Part shown: one piece after another, positions 38,638 to 49,690 of the stretch | How the letters are laid out: each line of letters starts with the position of its first letter | How positions within the stretch are numbered: position 1 is the first letter of the stretch | DNA from: Tetmemena sp. SeJ-2015 | Lineage: Eukaryota; Ciliophora; Spirotrichea; Sporadotrichida; Oxytrichidae | Direction of reading: 5' to 3' | DNA: 64,000 nucleotides | Assembly: GCA_027382625.1 (NCBI GenBank) | Contig: JAJKFJ010022083.1 | Coordinates: forward strand, 1-64,000 | Position numbers and translations under genes: made by a program | The notes under the pieces: generated by a model | Databases searched by the model: none | What the model was told of the DNA's origin: nothing | The model's input: only the letters and a program-made list of their open reading frames with translations

Positions 38638-38853
38638 TCACATCTCACACTCGGAAAGTCCGAGCGACCTCATCCAAGGTCGATGAGTGATCGAGCCGCC
38701 GACAGAGTTGAGGTCTCTCTCGGTAGCTGACTGCGTGCTACTTTCCTGGCAGGAATCGTGGAGGTCAGACTGGCTTTATCGAGCTCCGGTGCTAGCTTGA
38801 GCAAACTAAGTTTTTTGTTGCTGATGGAGTTTGAGAGCGTCAGAAGCAGCCAT
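38638..38853 (-). CDS. Foldback C small protein, right-arm frame (71 codons)
   Basis: The ATG at 38853 opens the same MAASDALKLHQQQ...ASTGARQSQSDLHD sequence, with a longer, different C-terminus (RPWMRSLGLSECEM) to a TGA at 38640-38638. The two arms thus encode proteins sharing the N-terminus. Confidence 0.45.
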
Positions 38854-38940
38854 TCTTTTAAAAATTATCGTCAATAAAGATATTTAATTAGAAGAAGAAA
38901 GATAAGAAGTATTTAACAATTATTTTCCTTTAGATTCTCA

Positions 38941-39392
38941 GATATAATTAGCCATAATTCTCATGTCTTAATTTAAACATTAATATTTATAAAGGAAGAG
39001 ATATATAGCTAATTATATATCAGTATTTAGTAAAGATATGAGGTTATAAAAAAATATGGGGCAAATAAAATTATATGATCTGGGAAATTACTTAATTTAT
39101 TTTAGAGTTATTTAAATTAAACACTTAGCTTATAGTAAATTGACTTATTTAAGATGTTATTTTATGAAAATTTGTTTTAAAAGAGGTGACCCAACAACAA
39201 TTGCGCAACCTTAAGATAAGATAAGGAAAATCAATCCCCCAATTAAAAATCCAAAGAAGAATGTTAGGAAAATTAAGCAATTGAAAGTGATAACTTAATA
39301 TTCAAAACCTAGTCTTAGGAATAAATTTTCAAGCAGACCGCAGAAAATTAAGAAATTATCATAGAAAACTCTTGTCATCTTGCGTTTTTTGT

Positions 39393-39461
<69 letters not shown>

Positions 39462-39764
39462 TTAAAAATCTATTTCGCAGAATTTAAAATTGTATTTTCC
39501 CTATTTTATATATTAAAGCTGGCTATATAACAAGTTTAAAAATTATATTGTAATGCTATTCACTTAAATTCATAATTATACACATAATAATCAATAAATT
39601 TATGGATCATATATAAATTAAATTGATAATTTTAAAGTATAAATTAAATAATCCATCCAAAGACATATCTGATTGATTAATGCTGATATTATTACACCTA
39701 TTTTAATTGTTTATACTAGAAGATTTGACTTTATATATTTTTAAGAGAGTGAAGTCTATTTCAA
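38941..39764. other. AT-rich stretch containing the (TA)n tract
   Basis: No coding frame was supported. Confidence 0.4.
39399..39457. repeat. Microsatellite (TA)n, about 59 bp
   Basis: Uninterrupted TA dinucleotides; the length may be inexact. Confidence 0.9.
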
Positions 39765-40050
39765 TGAGGAAGGTTATTAAAAATGCCTACCTATTCTATT
39801 AGATAAGGTCTTACTCGTCTAGCAGATATATAAGAGAGCTTGCTTTCTGTCTGTGGTAGTGAAACTTAGATTGTGATCTTTGGAGGTATGAAGTTATCGG
39901 TAGTCACCTTGACTTCTTGTCCAGTATTACTTGCCAACTCTCACCTCTCAATACCATTTGGTCACTTCATTTCCGTATGTGCGCCCCTTTTCCTCTATTT
40001 GTACTCCAAAGGTCCACCACTTGTCCTCAGTCCCATCGACTAAGTAACAA
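39765..40050 (-). CDS. Possible discoidin (F5/8 type C)-like coding segment, frame-broken
   Basis: The minus strand first reads YLVDGTEDKWWTFGVQIEEK then GRTYGNEVTKWY. After a frame change near 39950 it continues as ELASNTGQEVKVTTDNFIPP then KITIQVSLPQTESKLSYI. The order (Trp-rich start, V.I..KG..YG.EVTK, then ...D.F.PP) is like F5/8 type C carbohydrate- or lipid-binding domains, common in ciliate surface proteins. The frame change may be a short eliminated segment or an indel. The assignment is by eye and tentative. Confidence 0.35.
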
Positions 40051-40138
40051 ATAATTTATAAAAAATGTAAATGCATAATTTTATAAAATTTAAATTATTA
40101 TTCTAATTGTGATAACATATTTTATTATTTAGAACATC

Positions 40139-41227
40139 TCATAAAATTCTTGAATTTATATGGGAATTATTTATAAAAATGAAAGTTTAATTTATAAATG
40201 AGTTAAAAATAATTTGATATTAAATATGGTTTATTTTATATATTTTTGGATTTCCTAATTATATTTAGATTTTACTATATAATAGCGAAAAGATTTAAGT
40301 GAATTTATAATAGAGATGATGATATATTTTATAATTTTTATCTTTTTTTCTCTTTTTTATATTTTAAATATAAACTAAGCATTCTTAGATTATTTTTCCA
40401 TCTATTATATTAAGAATAACTTAATATTTATAATTATTTTTTTTACAAAAAATAAATTAAATATTTTTATATTCTTAATTTTACTTTATTTGATATAAAC
40501 TGTAAAAATTTAATTTGCTTTAGGAGTAAAAATAGATTTAATTTTTATAATAATCTATTTAAAAATATTTTATATGAGTTAGAGCATTTTATAATATTTT
40601 GTTTTATTGATACTACATAACGTATGATGCTGTCAATAATTAATCAGTTTTTGCTTATCGAAATGGGAGTTAAGCTTCGAGGAAGACTTTTAATTTTAAA
40701 TATTATGTATTAAGAAATACAATTTAATTATTTTTTAATAAAAAGACATTAAAAATAATTTAGTTATAAATATAATCTTAATTCGCTTTTAAAGGTAAAT
40801 TATAAGGTAATTTTGAAATAAAGGTATTTATATAATGTTTAAATAGAATAACACACCCCTTAATTAGGATGGAATGATCTGTAGGATAATACTAGCTCTC
40901 CTTCAACCAACTTGTATGAGCTTCTGACTGTGACTGGACAATTCCAATCACAAAGTGTCTGTTGTTTTTAGTAAGCCTAAGATGCTAAAAAATAACCAAA
41001 GCGTCCTAGTTTTGCTTTTTGTTGTCATAGGTGCATAATATAGTCAGTGATTTAGCCTGAAATATTATCTCCACTAGATCCTCCATATCAGTACCAACAG
41101 CACAATCTCTCTCCTGAATTCTCATGCAGTTTTAACCACGATGATTAATCCTTCTGGAAGAAATGGAATCCTTTTTTTATGGTTAGGAGATCCACCTTGA
41201 CGAGCAATTATTTTTTCTAGCACAACT
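40139..41227 (-). CDS. Unassigned long minus frame, 362 codons, 5' part coding-like
   Basis: None of eight checked reverse-strand TGAs lies in this frame between 41227 and the stop at 40141-40139. The convincing part is 41125-40840: RIQERDCAVGTDMEDLVEII, then ILCTYDNKKQNQDALVIFQH, then GIVQSQSEAHTSWLKESQYY. Below 40840 the codons are almost pure A/T and may be eliminated DNA. Upstream, better peptide lies in other frames (EVVLEKIIARQGGSPNHKKR at 41230-41130; SKRHESLLGNGNEIKRQF near 41395-41280), so at least two frame changes occur. Family unknown. Confidence 0.45.
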
Positions 41228-41399
41228 TCAGAGCTTAGACTAACCAATCACTCTTCAATTCAACAAGTATTACTAAACTAGATCTACTATAGGGGATTGA
41301 ATAAATGCAACAACGCTTGAAGAAATTACCTTTTAATCTCATTTCCATTTCCAAGCAGACTTTCATGCCGCTTCGATGTTCTTAGAAAGTAAAATTATA

Positions 41400-43619
41400 A
41401 TTCAATTATTCAAATCTCATTATCAAATTCTAAAATTTACACATCTTTTTATTGAGAACTTGAGATATAAAAAAAGTGAGGAAGAAGAGTGATAAGAGTT
41501 AAATCTTAAAAATAAAAGAATTAATATTTATGTAAAATGTGTGTGTTTGGATCTGAAGTTTTTATTTTAGAATAATATTTTTTTCTTTAAGGTTTTTTTT
41601 TTACGGGCAAATAAAGTCAATCAACTGTAACACAATTGTTGTGAAAGCAATTTCAACGAAATATTAGTTAAATAATTATTAGAAGACACGCATTTACTAA
41701 ACTTATAAATACATTGACCGATCATAAAATTCATAAAGAATCTTTTGCAAATTTAAATCGCAATTGATTTTAATAATTAAATCCTAAATTTTTTTTATAG
41801 GATTTAATTTTTTTTGAAAAAGTGAATTAAGGCAGAAATTCAAATTCTATTTTTAAGGAAAGGCAAAGACAAAATAATAGTGAAATATTTTTTTATATTT
41901 CTAAAAATTTGAAGTATTTACAGTATTTGATTATGAAAGCTCTATTGCGATAAAAACAATCTTCTTGAATCTGAAAGTAAAATTACTGAATGATTCTTAG
42001 ATGCAAGTTGAAACCTCAGTAATAGAGTGAGTTAGTAAAAATAGAAGAATACAAATTGGGAAAAAGAAATAAGCTTTTCTCTCTATCTTAATTCCTTATT
42101 TTTATTGGTTTTAAATAAGAAACATTTTTAACAATTAGGGATAACTTATGTTGAAAATTGAATTTACAAGCAGGAGAGAAGGAATAAATTTCATAATTAT
42201 GGTGATAAATTTAATAGTACTAAGCGAACTTTGGAATAAGACTGAGTGACTTCTCCATAGTATCGTTTAAACTATTAATTTTAATTTAGTAATAGATATT
42301 AATTACAATTATTTTGTATTAAATTTTTACCTATATTTAAGTTTATTTTAAAGTAGACTTTCAATAATCCCCTTAATTTTATATTTTATTAATAATTTAT
42401 TATGCTGAGAATTTAAAAGATAATAGAACTAAATTAGTAATTATATTAAAAAATATCTAAGATTGGCAGTTAAAGTGTGTCTAATTTAAATAATAATTTC
42501 ACCAATCAATTTAGCATAAATTTTAATAACTTTTTATCCTTGCGACTTTAGTGTGGGATCGCTAAATTCATAGTTATAAACCACAAAAACTTAGTTTAAG
42601 TTGAATTTAGAGAGGAGAAGGAACTTGCATCTCACTGCTAACTAAAGAAGAACATTTAATATTTTTGATTGATTTTTGAATAAGTATCACAAGTGATTGG
42701 AGAATCACTTATTTCAATTGTTTTTAAGTTCCAACTCTCCATTTAATATTCTAATCAATAACCAAATTTAATTATATCATCTGCAATAATTAATAGAGTT
42801 TTAAATATAATATAAATATAAATTATGATTAGTTACATTGCTTACTTTCTTGTGATGATAAAAATTAAATTTTCAGATATTTTCTTCTCCGAACTTTAGG
42901 ATTAGATATAACTGGAAAAGTTTCAACTTTTGATTGATAAAAGAACCTATAAGCAGAGAATTATGATAAATCTTTATCAATTTTATTTCTCATCTTATTT
43001 TTACAATGATAAACTTTAGAAGATGTTTGTAATATCTTTTAAGTAAAATTACTCAAATTAAGAAAACATTTTGTTCAAATTTAAAAAAGAAATCTTCTAA
43101 TAAAATATTTAGACTACTCTATAAATGATAAATCAAGAAGAATTAATTTACCATTTATTACCCTAATAATTTATAAAATTATAAATTATTTCTAGCAAAA
43201 ATAGGCTTAGAGTTGATTTGCAGAGATTTGCAAATAATTACAACGTGTTTAAAAGCTGTGATCCCCTTTAAAGACATTCTAATTTGATAATCTGCTGAAA
43301 ATGAAGTTGAGAGTTTAATTGAGGGTTCGTGAATTAAGGATTGCTCTTTGAAGTGTCAATTAGGATCATGGAATGTTTTAAATCTAGTTGATTAGCTGAG
43401 ATTATTCCCTTTTAAATTATCTCACTTATGCACAAAGGATTTATTTGTATTATCACTTATATAAAAAGAAATTTGAAGAAAGATAGAGAAATTCCTGGAA
43501 GGGGGTTAATATTAATGAATTTACTTTATTTTTCCAGTTATAATTTGGCACTTTGTCTTTAACATTCTGCGATTTCATGAGCTTTCAGATGAACTCTTTA
43601 GTGCCTACTAAATTACTGA
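41400..43619. other. AT-rich stretch with a degraded SHI-RGA family copy near 42600-42770
   Basis: The 42.6 kb copy shares CTTGCATCTCACTG and TTAAAGAAGA-type words with the 25.9 kb copy. Nothing else was supported. Confidence 0.4.
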
Positions 43620-44261
43620 TGTGATTTATCTATTTCAAAAAATTTACTCCAAATACCATTTGAATCCCAAAATATTGAAGAATCTTCAATATTAGCTTTT
43701 CCCATCCTTATTTTAATATATTATAAATTTCTAAAGATTATTAAAATTCAAATATTTTAATTATTAAACTAAATATCATCCTTTTAAGAATGCAAGGCAT
43801 ATAAAGAAATGTTTGAAAAGCTGTATGCAATAATCGATAAACTTAAGAAAAGCTTTGCTAAATACAAGAGTCCCTTAAGGTCTAAAAGATTTTCTATAAT
43901 GCAAAGGAAAAGAACCTCAGAACTTAGAGCTTACATTTAATTATTCTTTTTTGCAGTTGCCACAACATTGGAAAGTACAAGGCCATAAATTAAAGATGGT
44001 CTAGACATAAAACCAAAGGTAAAAGACCCTTTTTTAATGAAGATAAGCAGGAATGCGAATACAAACAGATTTAATATTGTGACACAGGTATTAAAAAAGC
44101 AAACTTTCACTTTTTTGAAGAGTTCAGATACTGAAACTTAATTGGAGTGGAAGACTGTTAGAGTCGTGAGCATGTCATCTCAGAGCATGAATGTTACTTT
44201 CTCAAGAAACAAAGTCAAAAAAGAAATAGATGATAAGGTAGAAAAACTAAATGATTTATGA
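43620..44261 (+). CDS. Unassigned 213-codon frame, strongly coding-like
   Basis: TGA-free from 43620 to the stop at 44259-44261. From an ATG at 43809 it reads MFEKLYAIIDKLKKSFAKYK, then SPLRSKRFSIMQRKRTSELR, then a hydrophobic FFFAVATTL, then TQLEWKTVRVVSMSSQSMNV and KKEIDDKVEKLNDL. The natural TGA end and basic composition suggest the 3' end of a real gene. The AT-rich lead before 43800 may be eliminated DNA. No family recognised. Confidence 0.5.
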
Positions 44262-45457
44262 TAAACTTGAGAATCCACTTTCTCAACTAAGAACTTCAAT
44301 TAACTTGTGAAAAATTAGATGGTAGTTATATTTAGCATGAATTGAAAAGCCATTTCTAAATTAATTAAATAAAAAAAACGTTTAATATTTAAATTCCATA
44401 TTAAGAATATTGCAAATCCTGTCAGAAAAAACTTGAAATTTCATATATTCAAAACTTTTGAGGGTTTATCATCAACTATTAATCCACTCTCTATGAGAAA
44501 GACAATCACATATTGAGAGTGAGAAATAACATCCTATTTAATATCAAGGTTATTTTCTATTTTTAACAAAACTTTAAATAATTTTTTTAAAAAGAATTTG
44601 ATGAGCAGTATGGCATATTTGGTTATTGCTTAAATACAATTATGTATTGATGCCATAAATAAAATATTTTTTTATTTGAATAATTTTAAACAAAATGTGT
44701 ATTGTGGACCTTTAAATTAGGGTGTCCCTCACATATATTTAGTGATTTAGTGTGAGTTTTAACTTTTTTTATTAACTAAAACTCAGTCTCTCCTTTTTTA
44801 AATAATCTTACTTTGTTCCTGATGTTAGTTTCATAATTTCGCAAATAAAATGAAAGTTATCATAATATTTACTTAATTATTGAGATTTACTGACTATAGT
44901 ATCAACATTCTTTGAGGAATCTCTTATAAGTGAAGAGTTCAAATTATAAAGTAAAGTAAAATTTTAGGAATATTATTAATAATTAATTTCTTAAAACAGC
45001 TCTTATCGAACTCAATTAGAAAATAAGTAATTATCCTATGTAAAGTTCATATTATAAATTACCACCTCCAGTAAATAATCAGATTAAATCAAAATATATC
45101 TCCTACTTTTGTCTATAGAAGGTCTAAACTCAATAATTAAATATAAAATAACATAAAATTCTTCTGGTTATTTTACATAGCATTTCTCACGAGATTTGAG
45201 GACAAATAAATATGCTGATCACATGATTTCGGCAAGTCCACTCCTTTCATTTTATTAAATACAATAAATTAAATATTATCTTAATTTATTATTTGTATTA
45301 TAGTTAAATATTCCTTGAATTATTTTAAATATTGAAAACTGATAACCTATTTCTGTTCTACCTATATTATTAAAATAAAAATAATAATAACTACAAATAA
45401 TAAAAAATAATATATAATGACTGAGATTCAATCAAGAATATCTTCACTTGGAGCTGA
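44262..45457. other. AT-rich stretch, little supported
   Basis: A short plus-strand patch near 45065-45200 (PPPVNNQIKSKYISYF) is weakly coding-like. Otherwise nothing. Confidence 0.35.
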
Positions 45458-45961
45458 AAATATAAAGGCTCATTCATAACAGTGAGATGGTTTATTAGTT
45501 TTAACTATAATCTAATGCTTAGACTGAGTGTGCATCAGAATAATATGAATTATCAACAAAACAACAGTTGCTCAGTCAAAAATAGTTATGAAGATAACCT
45601 TAAGTTTCAAACTTCCAGTATTAAGGAAATAATATTTTGTTTCCCTAAGTTTAGCAAATACTAATAACATTATTATTTCTCAATAAACTAATTTTAAGCA
45701 AAAAGTTAAAAATAAATTTAAACTTACTTTTTAGTGTTTAAAGATATATAAGTTAAAGAAATTATTTCAATCCTTTAACGATTTAACTATATCAATAAAA
45801 AAAAAATTTAAAATTAAAAATATCCATTCAGTTCATTCATAAAATAAATTGCTAACCATTTAATTACTTACTCAACAATTATTTATAATAAATTGATAAA
45901 ATAAAATTGTTTTAAAAAAATAGTTTATAAATGGAGTCATAAGAAAAATTTAATAAATTGA
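45458..45961 (+). CDS. Unassigned 167-codon frame, first 70 codons coding-like
   Basis: TGA-free to 45959-45961. It begins KYKGSFITVRWFISFNYNLM and continues with Asn/Gln-rich NNMNYQQNNSCSVKNSYEDN to about 45665. After that the codons are almost only A/T. Function unknown. Confidence 0.35.
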
Positions 45962-46218
45962 TAATATTTATTTTTAAATAAAATAAATAATTTAAATATA
46001 TATAATATAATTTCAAAAATGATTTCATTTTAATTTTTATATCCGAAGTTAATAATGATTATAATTTAGATTAAAGTTATCATATTTTAGTATAGTAAAC
46101 CTAGAAAAAATTAAGTTCTATTATAGGAAGAATATGAAAAGAGGATAAAAAGTTAAATTTAAGCTATCTTTGTCCAAGGAAAAATGAGTATGAGCTCTTT
46201 AATACTTACTCGCTAACC

Positions 46219-46398
46219 ATGGAAAAAAATACTCACCTTTCCAAAGCCAGCACGGGTGCTCGACACATCCAGTCCGCCCACGACCACGCTTCCCTCAGTT
46301 TCAGTATCCGCACTTCCTCATCTTCCAGTCTCCTGGTCGTTGGCGACTCGATTCTCTCACTAGCCTATACTCTGTGGTCTCGAAGTTGTCGAAGTTGA
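46219..46398 (+). CDS. Foldback D small protein, left-arm frame (59 codons)
   Basis: ATG at 46219, TGA at 46396-46398. MEKNTHLSKASTGARHIQSA is followed by HDHASLSFSIRTSSSSS and a hydrophobic LLVVGDSILSLAYTLW. The STGAR...QS.HDH block matches the opposite arm and element C. Function unknown. Confidence 0.5.
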   Translation: MEKNTHLSKASTGARHIQSAHDHASLSFSIRTSSSSSLLVVGDSILSLAYTLWSRSCRS

Positions 46399-46566
46399 GA
46401 GCCAAAATAGAACGAGAACTTGGGATATTTTGCTGCTTCCCCAATGACGACATGAAGACTGAAAGCTTGAAAGCGTGGAGGCTTATACAAGAGTAGCGTG
46501 GTCATGGGGAGACTGGTTGTGCCAAGCTCCCGTGCTGGCTCTGGAAAAGTTTATTTTTTTGTGCAT
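46357..46566 (-). CDS. Foldback D small protein, right-arm frame (69 codons)
   Basis: ATG at 46566, TGA at 46359-46357. MHKKINFSRASTGAWHNQSP is followed by HDHATLVQASTLSSFQSS. Relative to the left arm, many differences in the shared 20 codons fall at silent positions (GGT/GGA, TCC/TCT, CAC/CAT, CTC/CTT), as expected if the peptide is selected. Confidence 0.5.
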
Positions 46567-46660
46567 AAATAGGAAGGCATCAACAGCCATATCATTTTAA
46601 AATAGTGCGAGTAAATATTAAATAGCTCCTACTAAACTATTCGTTAAACAAAGATAACCT

Positions 46661-47700
46661 TTTTTAATTTTTAAATAACCTATTCGAACTACTTACAATA
46701 GAAAATATACATTATTACTATGAAAAGTTTATTATTTATAATTAACATAGCAGTTTTAAAGCGAGGTGGCATCAAATAAAAAAAGATGATGAAAATAAAA
46801 AACAATTGGGGAAAAACTAATTATATTATTATAAAATATAGTTTAATAAACATAATCTAAAACCATTTATAAATATGATTTGCTATAAAGTATGAAATAT
46901 TTTATTTAATTATTATTGTTCATATTTTTGAAATTTATATTAGAGTCGAATTAAAATTATTAAAAAAAGAGTTACAAAAGCAAAACAAAACAAAATCCTA
47001 TTAAATTTTAATAAAATATAGACCTATCTCTCTTTTAAAATATCTGTGAAGAGAGATTTTTACAAAATTTGAACAATAAAATTTGCCAAGTTAAATACCT
47101 TGGCTTAAATAAATATTTCTTACGTACTAACTGAGAAACTGACAATAATGAAAGTTGCTTAGAATTTAATATTAGTAAACAAATTAAACGAAGGCTCATA
47201 CTTCAACTAACTGGAATAAATAGCTTTTAAATAAAATTCTATTCTAATTTTAAAAACTTCTCATCTTTATGTTTTACTAATTAAATTTGAAGCTGAATTT
47301 TCAAATTTATATAATAACAAAATGTTATTTTTTTTAGTCATGACTACAACTAAATGGCATTTCTTTTCATGGAGTTTTGTTAATAATCTCGCTCATAAAT
47401 AAATATAGATCATATAACAGCTGCATCTTTCTCAATTTACCATCAAATATATTTTAAATATAATTATTAGATATATCTTATTTCAGATAAATTAATTCTT
47501 AAATTATAATAAATTTATTTTGTATTTTTAAAAATACTTTTTGATTTTTATTTTATTCTTATATAATTTAGAATTTAATTATTAATTGATAAAAATAAGA
47601 ATGGAACTACAATTTGGTGACAGTTGAGTCACTTATTAATTTCCTGATAAATTGCTTTTACTAGAGCTAATCAAAAAATATTATTTATATATTAAAGGGA
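46661..47700. other. AT-rich stretch without recognised features
   Basis: No supported feature. Confidence 0.4.
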
Positions 47701-47847
47701 GATGATGTGAACGATAATATCTTCTTCATTATAGTATCCTTGAAAAATTGTGACTATAACATTATATTGAGCTCCCACACAAAAGGTGCAAGGAAATTAA
47801 GTTCAGAAAGATTTTTTTCGAATGTAGTAATATTTATTCAATTATGA
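47701..47847 (+). CDS. Short coding-like segment, 48 codons
   Basis: Reads DDVNDNIFFIIVSLKNCDYN then IILSSHTKGARKLSSERFFS to a TGA at 47845-47847. It lies 3.3 kb upstream of the cysteine-rich gene on the same strand, so it might be one of its 5' segments, but no junction could be demonstrated. Confidence 0.35.
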   Translation, partial: DDVNDNIFFIIVSLKNCDYNIILSSHTKGARKLSSERFFSNVVIFIQL

Positions 47848-48279
47848 TACTTAAACTGCCAGTGACTTGATCCATTATGATTTATTTTATCAATTAATTT
47901 GATTGTCATTAAATCCTCAGCTATAATGTATTAAATTAAAAAAAATTGATTGTCTCATCCAATTATTAGCATATAATATTCTTATTTTAAACAAATAATT
48001 CTAGATTGTTATCAAGAAAAGCTCTTTTTAGACCTTAGTTATTTAATTACTTTAAGAAATGTAGTAAATAATTGAATTCGTATTAAATTTAAATACTTTA
48101 TAAATTCTCGGAGACTCTTATCATCATTATTATTATTAAGAACCAAAGTAGTTTAAGACTTTTTCAATTTTTAAATTCGATTAAGGTGATATTAAGAATA
48201 ATATCTTTATATTATTGCTTAAATGAAATATTTTATTCAACTTAAAATAACTTACTCAGAAGGAGCTTATTTTTTAACT

Positions 48280-49110
48280 ATAGGATGAATACGAATACAG
48301 AATCAAGGGCAAGATATTTAAAATGAAAAGTTAAAGAAAGTTACTGAAGGAGTCGTGATGATCGATTTGTAATGACTACGGAATTAATAATATAGAAAGG
48401 AGTTCAAATCCCTCTAATTCATAACTTCAAATATTATTCGTTCAGCCCTGATTTTTCAAAATCTTTTAATTTTCCTTCTGTAAGGCCTTGACAAACGAGG
48501 ACGAAGCACTTGCCATCTGGGTTAAAACTTGGTACTGTAAGCGCTCCTTGTCGGCCGGGTATTGCTACAAAAATGTCACAAAAAAGGTAATTTTACTTTA
48601 TTAAATCCCACAATTATAGGGAAAGTGCTAATATTGAAGAAGATAGTAGGATGGATTTGAATTCACTTCTCTAAAGTTCAGTAAAAAGACGAAATGCAGT
48701 TGCTACTTACTGGGCAAGCTTGCTTCCTAGTCAGTAGTCAAATATCAGGGCTGAACGGATAATAATTAATGAATTAAATATCAAGTGAGATTTCAATCAT
48801 AGATTAGATTATCTCCAATAGCTCTATCATTCACCAAAATAAATGCGAGCATTAATATTCGGAGAAAATCAAAATCGAATCTGACATAGTCAGATAAAGG
48901 ATTGTTGTGTAATAAGATAGCCGAGTTGGTGGTGGATCCAGAATAATTATCAAATGGAATAAGGTTAAAACTTTCATTTCGGAATTCCAAGTAAAGTAAT
49001 AGTAAACACAAATCAGATTCAGAGAGAAACCAATAATTATTAAATTTGTAAAGCTTTTTATTGATCACTTTTTTTGTAATCAGCGATCTTCTATTCCTAT
49101 TCATCCCATA
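48280..49110. mobile_element. TATGGGATGAATA-family element with both ends, 831 bp
   Basis: The left end TATAGGATGAATACGAATAC pairs with the right end TTCCTATTCATCCCATA. The right third matches the repeats at 24.2 and 31.35 kb. A second element is inserted at 48433-48764. The minus-strand open frame 49104-48793 belongs to the repeat and is not a recognised gene. Confidence 0.6.
48433..48764. mobile_element. Nested 332-bp element with TTCAGCCCTGAT ends
   Basis: The left end ATTATTCGTTCAGCCCTGAT and the right end ATCAGGGCTGAACGGATAAT are inverted. A related end occurs alone at 6628. Confidence 0.6.
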
Positions 49111-49184
49111 TTATTGGGTTTTTATTTTAATATTTTTAGAATAAATACAACTTATTTTTATTGTAATAATAATAATTAAAGGGA

Positions 49185-49690
49185 ATTAAAGGGCCCCCGG
49201 CATAAATAAGATAGGCCGTGACGTCAATGATATTGCTAGGACGCACTTATCTGACGCACACAAACCTACCAGCCGAATAGGGATATTAAACACGTGGCAC
49301 CCACCTCACATTCTGAGCAGAAGCCCCCGGCTTCTGCAGACCATCCAAAAAAACCTAAAAGGAAAAAAAAATCCGGTAGCTTCGGACCGAGAGCAAGTTG
49401 CTGCTCCGTAGCGTCTGGCTTCGCTGTCCAATTGCATGACTGAGTGTTTGCCCATAGATCACATCCCTCCACGCCTAACAGGATTAGGAGGGTGAGTGGA
49501 AACCACTCACCTTTGATTATCTCTCCAGTGAGCAGCTCAACCACCTTCCCCAGGGCTTCGGCTGCCATTATCCCTTGCCTCTTTTAAGCACTCACCCACC
49601 AGCCAATGGATTACCAAACCAAAAAGCCTTCAGGGAAAGGGCGACCGGTGCCTAGTGCCGGTCGTGTGCGTCCTGAATTTTAACTTTCTA
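49185..49690. other. GC-rich island of about 500 bp
   Basis: Over 50% G+C in a 25% surround, with a hairpin GGTGAGTGG-AAA-CCACTCACC near 49491-49512 and GACGCACAC/GTGTGCGTC inverted near its ends. The right flank TTTTAACTTTCTAATTT also occurs just inside the outer tip of both Element 2 ends, hinting at a related element end. Confidence 0.5.
49266..49568 (-). CDS. Possible gene fragment in the GC-rich island
   Basis: ATG at 49568; the frame begins MAAEALGKVVELLTGEIIKG. A 35-bp GTGAGT...CTAATCCTGTTAG stretch right after GEIIK has the form of a short intron and would splice to VEGCDLWANTQSC. The composition is unlike every other coding segment here, so it may be foreign or noncoding. Unassigned. 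Confidence 0.25.
   Translation of the reverse strand: MAAEALGKVVELLTGEIIKGEWFPLTLLILLGVEGCDLWANTQSCNWTAKPDATEQQLALGPKLPDFFFLLGFFGWSAEAGGFCSECEVGATCLISLFGW

Larger units (their letters stand above)
38361..38940. mobile_element. Foldback element C (STGAR-frame family)
   Basis: About 200-bp arms with outer end TGAGAATCTAAAGGAAAATA on both sides (inverted). The GC-rich inner block AGCACCGGAGCTCGATAAAG is shared in form with the foldbacks at 12.4, 19.6 and 46.3 kb. Each arm carries an inward-facing ATG frame. Confidence 0.7.
46161..46660. mobile_element. Foldback element D (STGAR-frame family)
   Basis: Arms of about 150 bp are visibly more diverged than in elements A and C (outer end TAAGCTATCTTTGT against AAGGTTATCTTTGT). 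The inner GC block GCCAGCACGGG(T/A)GCT is shared. Each arm holds an inward-facing ATG frame. Confidence 0.65.
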
